Assembly (NCBI GenBank): GCA_900095095.1
Contig: FMBT01000291.1
Coordinates: 558,001 to 622,000, forward strand
DNA length: 64,000 bases
Direction: 5' to 3'
Source of the DNA: Fragilariopsis cylindrus CCMP1102
Lineage: Eukaryota; Bacillariophyta; Bacillariophyceae; Bacillariales; Bacillariaceae
Positions within the stretch are counted from its first letter, which is position 1; every line of letters begins with the position of its first letter. The notes under the pieces are model-generated. The model did no database searches. It was not told where the DNA came from and saw nothing but the letters and a program-made list of their open reading frames with translations. Below, piece by piece: positions 30,479 through 40,573 of this stretch. The position numbers were made by a program, and so were the translations under genes.

Positions 30479-33400
30479 ATGACATCTTATGTTGAGAACG
30501 ACCTTGAGGCTAATGCAGATGGGGATCATTCAGAACATACCCGCAGTTCTGGAAACGATGGAACTACAACTAACCAAGGAGAAGATGACACGACGATTGC
30601 AACCAGTCGAGATTTCGAAAGTAATCCACGTAGTCGTCAATTGGCTGCCAAAGAAATCAACGCCGTTCGACGGACCAAGTACCTTGTCATCATCTGTCTT
30701 TTTTGCATCATGGTTGGTGTCTCAATTGGTGCTTATTTTCTAAGTGCCAATAGCGAGCAGGTGGAATTCGTTGAACAGTTCAACGAAGATGCAAAAAAGG
30801 TCTTACAAACCATGGGAAAGAATCTTGTCCTGACTTTGCAAGCTTCTGATGCATTTACGGTATCTATCACCTCGTCAGCCGTGGCTACGAACCAAACTTG
30901 GCCGTATGTCGTTGTCCCTGACTTCGCTGTTAGAGCTGAAAAAATTCGCTCCCTTGCTAATGCAGTCGTTGTCAATACCTATTACTTTGTTGAACCAGAA
31001 CAACGATCGGAATGGGAAAATTTCACGGCACAAACGGGAGAAACTTGGGTCAACGAGAGCATTGCAGCTATCGAAGAATTCGATGGAATGGATTGGCCGA
31101 TCTTGTGGGACTATGATCTTTTTAATGTCATCCACGACTACGGTGAATACGATAAAGAAAATCCTGGCACCGTTGGTACTAACAGGACTGGACCTTGGTT
31201 GCCCATGTGGCAAATTCAACCTACTATCGCATACGATAGCCCTTACAACTGGTACGTTTGATTTGATGCATATTTTATGATCATGTTCTTGTTATTATTT
31301 ATTTATTCGTTCATCTATTTATTTATTTATTCAATACGTATTTTTGGTCTAATGTTTTCGATTTCTTCTCCACTACTTGTATTCTTGATTTGTGTTCACA
31401 GGGATCTCTATAGTATACCGAATGACGACTCCGTGAGAGCTGTTCAGCGTACTCATAAAGCCGTCATCACCGAGTCCTACTTAATTTCTTACCCAAATGA
31501 CACAGAACAAGTTGAAGAAGACAGATTAGAAGCAGAATGGATATCAGATTATTTGCCAGAAGGAGAAGAACCTATGGAACCTATCTCGGATATTTACTAC
31601 CCAATCATTGCCAATTCAAATAAACACATTGAAGTTAAAGACGGTGCAGGTGAAGAAGGTCACAACCTTGTTGCTTTATTTTCCATTTCGATCTACTGGA
31701 GGGATACCATCCGAAATATTCTTCCAGAAGGTACTCATGGCTTGCTTGTTGTGTTTGAAAACCCATGTAATCCAACGTTTACCTATGAAATGAATGGTCC
31801 TAATGTTATTTTTCTTGGCGCAGGGGACTTTCACGACCAAAAATTTGATAACATGGTAGTCGGGAGAGTCATGACTGAGCTTAGTGAAGAGGCAATGGAA
31901 GAGTCTTCATATTCTGGAATTCCAATCGACGAAGAATTTTGCCCCTTCCATGTAAGCGTCTACCCAACTGATCAGACACAAGATAATCACACAACATTGA
32001 CACCAGTCTATTTCATGTTGGTAACCGTGATTATCTTTGCCTTCACTACTGTAACGTTTCTCGTCTATGATTTCTGGGTCGAGCGACGTCAAAAAGTTGT
32101 AATGAAAACCGCAGTAACAACCACTGCCTTGGTCTCGTCGTTATTTCCCGATGTGGTCATTGATCGGATGATACCGGCAGATAATATGTCTGCCACTGAC
32201 AGTCAACCAAAACGACTTAAGTCTTTCTTGTACAATGAAATTAACGATGATGATGTTGTTTCGGGTGCAGGAAACAAGCGAATGTCTAAACCAATCGCTG
32301 AGCTTTTCCCTGACACTACTGTATTCTTCGGTGACATTTCTGGCTTCACAGCTTGGAGTAGTGTCAGAGAACCTGCTCACGTCTTTACCTTGTTGGAAAC
32401 TCTTTATGGGGCCTTCGATAAAATCGCTAAGAAGTACGGTATTTTCAAAATCGAAACTATTGGTGATTCATATGTCGCTGTTTGTGGCTTACCCGAACCA
32501 AGAAAGAACCACGCCATTGCTATGGGAAGATTTGCTTTTGAATGCGTGAAGAAGATGAACGAGACGACACAGGAGTTAGAACTGGCGCTAGGCCCTGGTA
32601 CGGCGGATTTGCGTTTAAGAATTGGGCTTCACTCTGGACCAACCATTGCTGGTGTATTAAGGGGAGAAAAGGCTCGCTTCCAACTCTTCGGAGATACGGT
32701 AAATACAGCTGCTAGGATGGAAAGCACGGGATCAGCCAATAAGATTCAAGTCTCACAGAAGACAGCTGATTTGATCATTGCATCCGGTAGAGAGTCATGG
32801 CTTACAAAGAGAGAAGATCTTGTGAACGCTAAAGGCAAGGGGCTGCTTCAAACTTACTGGCTTTCCAGAAAGAGAAATGCTAGTACTTTTCTCGGGTCTG
32901 ACGGATCTGATATGAGTGATCCATCACCATGTGTAGAAAATAATGCTCCTATCGATCCCAAGATTCAACGGCTGATTGACTGGAATGTAGGAATTTTTCA
33001 AGAACTTCTCGAAGAGATCGTAGCTCACCGACGTGCTACTGAAATGGTTCCGTCTAGCGGAGAAGTGGTCGAGTCTACCACCAACGAGTCAAAGCATGTC
33101 CGAGACGAAGTAGTGGAAACTATCAGCATGCCAGATTACAACGACATTATTACTAAGAACGGCGAGACGTCTAAACTTGATTCTAAAGTGATTATTCAGC
33201 TCCGCGATTACATCACGCAAATCGCCAGCTTTTACCACTCTGACAACAGCTTTCATAACTTTCAACATGCAAGTCATGTTATTATGTCGACTATCAAGCT
33301 GCTTCAAAGAATCGCCACTCCGGATGTCAAGAAGAAAGACTGTGTGACGGAGAAAGAATATTTTAACTTTACCTTTGGGATTAGTTCCGATCCTTTGACC

Positions 33401-34147
33401 AAATTCGCTGTCGTGTTCTCGGCTCTGATTCATGATGTTGATCATCAAGGAGTTTCCAACTTTCAGCTTGCGAAAGAAAAAGATCCAATGGCAGTGGAGT
33501 ATGACAACAAAAGCGTATTGGAACAGCATTCTTTGGATTTGGCGTGGTCGCTTCTTTCGGAATCGAGCTTTAAGGAGCTCCGTGAATGCATCTATTCAAC
33601 ACAGGAAGAGTACAATCGATTCCGTCAACTTTCTGTTAATTGCGTCCTAGCCACAGACATCTTTGACAAAGAGATGAAATCGTTCCGTGATAGTCGTTGG
33701 GAGAAGGCATTTAAACCAAGTCACGAAGACAGTATCACTAGAAGTCAAAACTACGATGACTGGAATCGTAAAGCGACGATTACAATCGAATGTATTATTC
33801 AAGCATCGGATGTAGCGCATACGATGCAGCATTGGATGGTCTACCAAAGATGGAACAAATGTCTCTTTGACGAGATGTACACAGCCTACAAGAACGGTAG
33901 ATCTGATAAAGACCCCGCATTGGGCTGGTATGAGGGAGAGCTTTGGTTTTTCGACAATTATATCATTCCTTTGGCCACAAAGCTTCAGGAATGTGAAGTC
34001 TTCGGTGTTACGTGCGACGAATTTTTGGATTTTGCTAACGAGAATCGAAACGAATGGTCGGTGAAGGGAAGAGAGATTGTAGCTCAAATGCTCGATGAAG
34101 CCAAGAGTCAGCCGAGAAAAATGGGGGGAAATGCAACTACTGAGTAG
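30479..34147 (+). CDS. Transmembrane nucleotide cyclase fused to cyclic-nucleotide phosphodiesterase
   Basis: Exon 1 is 30479-31251 and exon 2 is 31402-34147, with a 150-bp intron (GTACGT to TTCACAG). The join completes a Trp codon (PYNW-DLYSIP) and gives 1172 residues. A cytosolic Ser/Thr/Asp-rich N-terminus precedes TM1 at about residues 65-87. A sensor-like extracellular region with several N-x-S/T sites extends to about 450, and TM2 is at about 456-480. The class III cyclase domain (about 558-744) starts FFGDISGFTAWSS with the first metal Asp. It continues with KIETIGDSYVAVCGLP (second Asp and Glu) and ARFQLFGDTVNTAARMES. The HD-type phosphodiesterase domain (about 857-1147) has HNFQHASH, ALIHDVDHQG, and the later ASDVAHTMQHW and LGWYEGELWFFDNY. 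The Glu in KIETIGD is guanylyl-type, but the usual Cys before LFGD is Gln, so substrate choice is open. The protein can in principle make and destroy the same messenger. Confidence 0.9.
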
Positions 34148-34469
34148 TATGGATGGGGGGGGGGGCAAGAAAAGAAAGGCTTTACTCTCTGCAACAGGCC
34201 TGAACAACGAGTAGGCTTTATTTATGATCACATGTTTACTATGGATCTGGGACAAAGAATTATTTACGTATTATAATAGATATATCAAGTGGAACGATAT
34301 AAACAAGAAAAACAAGTTTAAACGTTATTCTAATTACTAATAGATAAAATTTACATAATTTATATACAAATTGTACAATTATAGTTACAAATACTTCAAT
34401 ACTGTACTGATTTTTCCGCGCCACACTTTACCGTTCAATTCTTATAATGATTGTCTATGATTTCAGATT
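34148..34469. other. Convergent 3' spacer
   Basis: These 322 bp lie between the convergent stops of the cyclase gene and the DUF6824 gene. An eight-to-nine base G run follows the cyclase stop codon at about 34155. No gene or RNA is apparent; both 3' ends must lie here. Confidence 0.4.
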
Positions 34470-36878
34470 TCACGACGTTGAACCATAAGAAAGTCGTCGA
34501 TTCGTATTTGCTTCAGGAAAAGTAAATTTTGCATTAGGATCCAAGAGAGGCTTTCTTCTCGAAGATTTCTTGATACTTTTTCTTTGTACTGGAGTGGGTT
34601 TCAAGTGAACAACATCTGGAGGCTTTGATTCTATCTTACTGGTGTTACTACTGGAATCATCACTGTTAGAAGAATCAGAAGGTGACGATGACGACGAGCT
34701 AGTGCTTGAGTTATTACTAGAAGAAGCGCTCGAGCTGCTATTCTCGTCGTCGCCATTTTCCTCTGACTTATTATCAGGCGGAATCGAGAGAGGGTCTTCC
34801 TCAGCTGAACGAGAGGATTTTATTCCATCGCAATTTTTTTTCACTTTTTCCAACATAGGCTTCTTGCTGGAATTCGTATTATTTACCACTTCGCCATCAT
34901 TTTTATCAGTATCGTTACCTCTAACTTCACTTTTTTCTACCTGAGTAACAAAAGGCAACTTATCCGTACAAGATTCCTCTTCTGTCCCCGATTTTTCTCC
35001 TTCCTGATGATTCGGGGTCTCTTCTACTTCTTCTTCTTCTTCTGAGGTACGACTAGAAGATTCGCGGGATTTCATATCAGAATATTTCTTGCTATCCTTT
35101 TCGCTGTCGGAATCAGATTCGCTATCAGAGTCAGAATCAGAATCAGAGGAGCCACTACTTGTCGAGGACGAGGATGATGCGCTCGACGAATCGTCATCGT
35201 CGTCGTCATCACTACCGTTACCGTCAACTTCGATATCAGTAGCATCATTTTGATCTTCCTCCTCTGATTTTGTGTCGTCTGTTTTTTCGTCTATTTCTGC
35301 CGCTTCACTCTTTTCTCCTGCTTGTAGGTTTGATTGTCTTTTTTCTTTGGGTTTTCTTTCACCTTCTAGTTTTTCTTCTATATCTTTAGAATCATCTCGT
35401 TCCTTTGCCTCGTTGTTTTGGTTGACTAAAGTCTCCTCTGAAAGCGCATCGTCCCCTTCAGATACATCTTCTTCCTGAATGTTCTGATCATTGTTATTAA
35501 ATTGGTCCTCGTCGTCATTGTTAACTTTATCTGATGAAGAATTTTCTTTACAGTATTGATCGTCATCGGAGATTTTGTCGATTGTAACTTGTACTCTCTT
35601 TTCAACGCCAATTACTTTCTTTGTTACCTTCTTATCGTCGACACTACGATCATCTTGAATTTCATTTTCTTTCGTTCCATTCTTGCCCTTAGGAATGCTT
35701 TTCAAAAAGTCTCGCTTGATCCTGGCAAGGACGATCGTACCTGTACTTTCAACTTTGTTGTAGGATCCAGTCTTAGTCTCTTTCTTGTAGAAGCAAAAAG
35801 ATGATATTAATGAATCGATAATTGCTTTTTTGTTCTTTGTAGTCTTCGTATTATACTCTTGAGAATTGGACTCGATACATTCGTAATACTTAACAGTACC
35901 TGGATGCTGAAGTTGCTCTTTCGCTCTTCCCAACAAGACGTCGCGATCACCGAAACCTGCTAAAGCTTCTACTTTGTTATTCTTTCCGTCACCAATATTA
36001 GTGGTGCTCTTCTTGCTGTCACATACGATATTAGCAGTAGATTCCTCACCTCCATCGTTTTCGTCGACTTTGTGTTCCTTCTCAATAGCTTCGGTGTCGT
36101 TCTTGCGTTTTGCTTTTGCTGGTTGTTTGTCGTTATCATTATCCTCTTCCTCGTAGGAGATAGCGCCACAATCGCTGACACTTTTGGATTTCTTCCTATA
36201 TGCTTTTCCGTCTACAAGCTTTTCGATAGTATCATTATCTTGTTCTTGCTGTCCCGCAAGAGTGTCTTGATCTTCCTTACCAGAATTCGTACTGTCATCG
36301 TCGTCGACGTCGTCGCTATCGTCATTGTCCTCCTCCTCCTTGGCATCGACGTCATCGTCGTCGTTACTATCGTCGAAGACTTCCTCGTCCTTGGCATTGA
36401 CATCGTCATCGTTGTCATCGTCATCGTCATCGCTACTACTATCGTCATCGCTACTACTATCACTATCACTATCGCTGCTACTGCCGCTGCCGCTGCTATT
36501 GCTACTGGCATGACTACTATTGTCATTACTTTCTGCTGTAGTGTGATCGAGTTCGCTATTATCTTTGCTGTGATTGATATTGAGTACTTCCTCTACTTTT
36601 TCATCATGAATTTGCTGTTGTGATATTTTTTTAGGTACAACACTATCGCCATCCATTTTGGCAGTAGTAGCTTCCACTTGATGATCGTCGTCGTCGTCGT
36701 CATCGTTTCGTTCCTCTGTCAGTTCATTCCTGTTGTCATTACTTTCTGTTTGTTGACGTTTTTGACTTGTTGTTTTAGTTTTTATAGGTTTTGCTGCGGT
36801 GGCTGTGGCTGTACCTGTGGCAGCTAATACAGCGGTAGAACAAGAAATTTCATCGGTACTATTTGTACTTGTTATCAT
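34470..36878 (-). CDS. Acidic low-complexity protein with DUF6824 domain (main frame)
   Basis: An 802-residue frame from an ATG at 36878, which may continue the upstream fragment at 36875-38028. Residues about 309-405 contain DRDVLLGRAKEQLQHPGTVKYYE, a KKAIIDSL helix and RIKRDFLKS. This is the pattern of DUF6824, a domain widespread in diatoms (usually DVLLGRG....HPGN..F). Here the first Gly-Arg-Gly is Gly-Arg-Ala and the domain is stretched by an insertion. The flanks are extreme low complexity: long Asp, Ser and Glu runs and Lys patches, with SDSDSDS-type segments suited to casein kinase 2 phosphorylation. The C-terminus is basic (RKSIKKSSRRKPLL). A nuclear or chromatin role is a guess from composition only. 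DUF6824 has no established biochemical function that I can name. Confidence 0.65.
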   Translation of the reverse strand: MITSTNSTDEISCSTAVLAATGTATATAAKPIKTKTTSQKRQQTESNDNRNELTEERNDDDDDDDHQVEATTAKMDGDSVVPKKISQQQIHDEKVEEVLNINHSKDNSELDHTTAESNDNSSHASSNSSGSGSSSDSDSDSSSDDDSSSDDDDDDNDDDVNAKDEEVFDDSNDDDDVDAKEEEDNDDSDDVDDDDSTNSGKEDQDTLAGQQEQDNDTIEKLVDGKAYRKKSKSVSDCGAISYEEEDNDNDKQPAKAKRKNDTEAIEKEHKVDENDGGEESTANIVCDSKKSTTNIGDGKNNKVEALAGFGDRDVLLGRAKEQLQHPGTVKYYECIESNSQEYNTKTTKNKKAIIDSLISSFCFYKKETKTGSYNKVESTGTIVLARIKRDFLKSIPKGKNGTKENEIQDDRSVDDKKVTKKVIGVEKRVQVTIDKISDDDQYCKENSSSDKVNNDDEDQFNNNDQNIQEEDVSEGDDALSEETLVNQNNEAKERDDSKDIEEKLEGERKPKEKRQSNLQAGEKSEAAEIDEKTDDTKSEEEDQNDATDIEVDGNGSDDDDDDDSSSASSSSSTSSGSSDSDSDSDSESDSDSEKDSKKYSDMKSRESSSRTSEEEEEVEETPNHQEGEKSGTEEESCTDKLPFVTQVEKSEVRGNDTDKNDGEVVNNTNSSKKPMLEKVKKNCDGIKSSRSAEEDPLSIPPDNKSEENGDDENSSSSASSSNNSSTSSSSSSPSDSSNSDDSSSNTSKIESKPPDVVHLKPTPVQRKSIKKSSRRKPLLDPNAKFTFPEANTNRRLSYGSTS

Positions 36879-38028
36879 GGAGGAGGCAGTATCAGTAGTT
36901 TCAGTTGTGTATTGGTTTTATGACTAGTACTAGAGGATGTAGATAATCCCTGTGGCTGTTCTTCCTTCTCCTCCTCATCTTCCCCCTCCTGTTGATTTTT
37001 GTTAATATTTTTCTGTTGCAAAGTTTTACGAGATTTCTTTTTAGGGGGGCCGTCGTCGTCGTCGTCGTCGTCGCCGCCACCGTTATCTTCATCAGTAGCA
37101 GTAGCAGTAGTAGTATCAACACTAACACTTTTCCAACTTCCTTTTCCTGTCGATCGCAATATAACTTCTTCATTTGAATCAATCAAATAGAAAATAGAAT
37201 CACGAGGACTTAACAGTATATGCGAGACAGATGTCACGAGTTCCAATCGTACAGATTTGTATTTGATTCGTTTTCTTTTATTAGTAGTAGCATTATTCTT
37301 ATTATTGTTTTTCCTTCTCTTATTATCTTTATATTGCCATTATTATTATTACTATCGTTATCAATGTACACAGATTGATTAGGACCTACACTAAGTTCTA
37401 AAGCAGTACCATTGCTCCTGTTATTGTTGCCATCATCATGATCCTCAAATAGGTTCCTTAATTGTTGTGTATCTTGTACTTCCGTTGACAGTAACTCATA
37501 CAACCAATCCTCGACGGTGACAGTTGTATCTTTAATGATCCGTCGAATATTGATGACGTCGTTGTTCTTGTTGGAAGTACATGTAGTAGTAGTAGCTTTA
37601 TTCCTTTTTTTGCTGTTGTTCGAATTTGCTGATGATATGCCACCAATTTGTACAGTCAAACGCTTCGAAGAAGGAAGATACGGAGGAGGTAATGAACTAC
37701 CAACACAATAAGGATAATAGTTTTGTTGTTGTTGTTGGGCCAGGCCTTGCTGAGCAAAATTTTGTTGTTGTTGTTGATGATGATGAGGAGGAGGAGGAAT
37801 CATCATGGGAGGAGCTGGAGGAATTATAGGATCAAAGTATAAGATGGGTGGTGGTGAAGGATCCGTCGGATTATTATTACCACCAACATTAAATGTTGTA
37901 TCGGCAACTATGACACTACCGTCGATATCTAGTCCTGTATCTATTTCGTTGTTGTTACTATTCATATTATTATCTCTATCTTGTTCGTACGGTATATACG
38001 CTGGCGAGAATGACGAGAGGCAAGACAA
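36875..38028 (-). CDS. Upstream part of the DUF6824 gene, frame-broken
   Basis: An ATG at 38028 opens a 264-residue frame rich in Asn, Pro, His and Gln (IPPAPPMMIPPPPHHHQQQQQ). It includes a more complex stretch (TTVTVEDWLYELLSTEVQDTQQLRNLF). Near 37340-37240 the coding potential moves to another frame that reads KRRKNNNKNNATTNKRKRIKYKSVRLE and then SVSHILLSPRDSIFYLIDSNEEVILRS and GPPKKKSRKTL. Near 36920-36875 it moves again into the frame of the 802-residue DUF6824 product (TNTTETTDTASM...). Each move equals one missing base, so the most economical model is a single protein of about 1180 residues from 38028 to 34470 with two consensus deletions. The alternative is two or three separate genes. 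Basic KRRK/KRKR patches suggest nuclear localisation. Confidence 0.5.
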
Positions 38029-38558
38029 GGTTTTTGTTTGTTTTATGAAAAAAAAAAAAAAAATTGCGTTTGTTTTTTACTTGTTTACAGATCGTGGACG
38101 GTCCAATTTTATTTGATGAATGGTGGAAAAATAAATAAATAATAGATCAAATAATAAATATATCGTTCGTAGGTAGTTATCATAATCATAGGTAGGTATG
38201 AAGATAGCTACTGACCTTTTTCGACGACGAGAGAATTCTCGCGCGATGAAGATGAATGAACGCGAAAAAGAATCTCGAAGAATTTCTGAGTCCGATGTCT
38301 CATGCATCGTTGACAATTCTGCATGGCGTCAACGACATCCAACTTCCAAACATGTCATCAATGCAGTAATAGCGGCAGCATGTCTTTTCAAGCTAAACTA
38401 GGTACTAGGAGTAAATAATGAAGTACTAGATATACATCTAAATTAAGTAGGCAGAATATATTATATGGATACAGGACAGCCAATAGTTAGTGTCAATAGT
38501 GTTACTAAAGGACTACTTAAATAATTTTACAGTTTTTACAATATATTATTCTTGCTGT
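38029..38558. other. Spacer between two minus-strand genes
   Basis: These 530 bp separate the A20 zinc-finger gene 3' end from the start of the DUF6824 gene. A 16-base A run is at about 38048-38063, in the probable leader of the downstream gene. No gene is supported. Confidence 0.4.
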
Positions 38559-39071
38559 TTAAATTTTTTCAACTTTTTGGAACACGCCCCCGCCTAATCC
38601 AAGAGCAAGTGCTTCTTTTTCCTTTTCAATATCTTTCTTATTCCTCTCAGTCGTCATCATGCTTGCCATCATATTCTTGTAACCAGCCTTTTTCTTTTTC
38701 TTCTTTAGTATCTTTTTCAACGGAGATACAACAACATCAGCAGTGGGTGATGATGATGATGATGTAGTCGTAGAAGTGGAGGACTCATCAGTTTCCCTTG
38801 TCGTAGTTGGATGAGCCGCTTTAGTAGTTGAAGTCTTTCGAAGAAAAACATTGCCCGTCGGCTTGATGATCTTTTCAATAGTAGAAGAGGAGGTAGTATC
38901 GGCAGTAGTAGGAGTAGGAGTAGTAGTCGTCGTCTGTTCTTGCGTTTGTTTTCGTATTTTTCCCATCCAACATTTCGAGCAACAACCCCCCATGGCTTCT
39001 GATCCGAAAAATCCACAGCCATCCTTACATAACATATTAATAGTCGATGCTTGTTCGTTATTGGTACTCAT
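38559..39071 (-). CDS. A20-type zinc-finger protein
   Basis: A 170-residue single-exon frame. The N-terminal module MLCKDGCGFFGSEAMGGCCSKCW has the A20 spacing C-x3-C...C-x2-C seen in plant stress-associated proteins and in AWP1/ZNF216. Those proteins bind ubiquitin through this finger. The usual partner AN1 finger is absent. Instead there is a Thr/Ser-rich middle and a Lys-rich tail (PLKKILKKKKKKAGYKNMMASMM) ending GGGVFQKVEKI, which looks like a conserved C-terminal peptide. A ubiquitin-related stress role is inferred from the family. Confidence 0.75.
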   Translation of the reverse strand: MSTNNEQASTINMLCKDGCGFFGSEAMGGCCSKCWMGKIRKQTQEQTTTTTPTPTTADTTSSSTIEKIIKPTGNVFLRKTSTTKAAHPTTTRETDESSTSTTTSSSSSPTADVVVSPLKKILKKKKKKAGYKNMMASMMTTERNKKDIEKEKEALALGLGGGVFQKVEKI

Positions 39072-40535
39072 AATGATTGATGTCGTGTATATATAAATTA
39101 GTTTACTGGTAGTATAGGACGTGGGGGTTTTATTTGTATTGGTCGTGTGTGTTGAGGATTTACTTTTTTAGAGCGAAATTTAATTTTTATGAGAATGAAT
39201 CACGGTCTTTCTTTCTTTTTGCTTTTTCACGAGTAAATTCCACACAATAATTTAATAGGTACAGCATCTCGACAAAAGTGGTTAAATTCTTGCACGAGCG
39301 AACCCACATACATTATTATTGTAGCGCTCACGAGAAAACCCCGCATGCATACAAACTTTTTGCTGTCTGAGCATGATTGATTGGTTTCTTTGTTTTGCCC
39401 ACGCACGAACTGTACTGTGTTTGTACCGTGATGTTGAATGTGACTAATACGACTAAAGTCATCGAAACCTAATTATTTTTCTATCAAATCAAGGAACACT
39501 ATATATAATATTATTGTTGTGTTGTATCTTAGTGTATAGTATCATAATATTACTTAAAATAGTGTGTAGCTCGTTTTGTTTTTAGTCCATTGAAGGGATT
39601 CTATTGTCCAATAGATGTGCTTGAAGTGTGTCTATGCATAAGTGATACGGTTAGATTCTACACGGTTTGTAGATAAAACAACAATTCAACCTTCCTTACA
39701 TGTATGTGTGCAGTAATTCACCCTTTTCTACTAGTATAAGAAGTATCACTGACTTGTTGTTTTGCTAAACTTTGTTACAAGAGAAGAAGGCCTCTTGTCC
39801 TTCAATCCTCTTTCTAATTCATGGATATCTTGTCCATTCAAATGCTGCTATATTCTACAACACTAATCGTCTTGAGATTCTCTTTCTACAAGTTCTTTAT
39901 TATATCTCTCAATTCTGTAGTTCTCATAAAAGATAACTCTAAGTTTTACTACCATTATCATTAACTACTACGGGTTCTGTGTATCATCGGACCATAAACA
40001 GCTAGTAATCAAATGGCATGGTGTACCCTCTATTTTACTAAAATTCACCTTGAAAGAACTTTCCTACACTGTGCCCAGGCATGCTTTCATTAATATTCAA
40101 AAGATATTTCAGTACAAAAACAAGAACAGACTCAGGCAGAGACATATATAGGGACTAGACGTCGGACTCCTAGCTTGAAGGAGGAAAATCATGACGATTG
40201 TATGTTATTGGGTACATCAGCTCACTAGTTACAACTAGCTTGCATCGAGTAGGCTACAAGTACTGTTGTAAAAAAGGTTTGCCACATCTAAAATTTACAC
40301 CATTTTTTCGCTACTAGTATTGTAGATTACAGTATCTGCCTATATATATATATCATATACACACCCAATTAAATGAACCCTAAGACGAGGATGTCGCATC
40401 ATTAATGGATCAACTATCAACTCATCAAAATCACGATTTTGAAAATTCGTTTTCCAATCTTTCGCTGTTCAAAAGTAGTGTTAGAAACTGATAGCAGTAG
40501 TAGCGCCATTGCCATAGAACCAATCCCCAGTCCTC

Positions 40536-40566
<31 letters not shown>

Positions 40567-40573
40567 AGAACAC
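39072..40573. other. Intergenic stretch, nothing recognised
   Basis: About 1.5 kb upstream of the A20 gene and downstream of the MYB gene. Both strands show only short frames. I found no domain, tRNA or clear repeat. Confidence 0.4.

Noticed and set aside
34642-36623. Several long plus-strand frames rich in Ser, Leu, Val and Ile opposite the DUF6824 gene
   Set aside because: They are antisense shadows of Asp/Ser/Glu codon runs (GAT/GAC read backwards as ATC/GTC, TCATCG and similar) and contain no domain.
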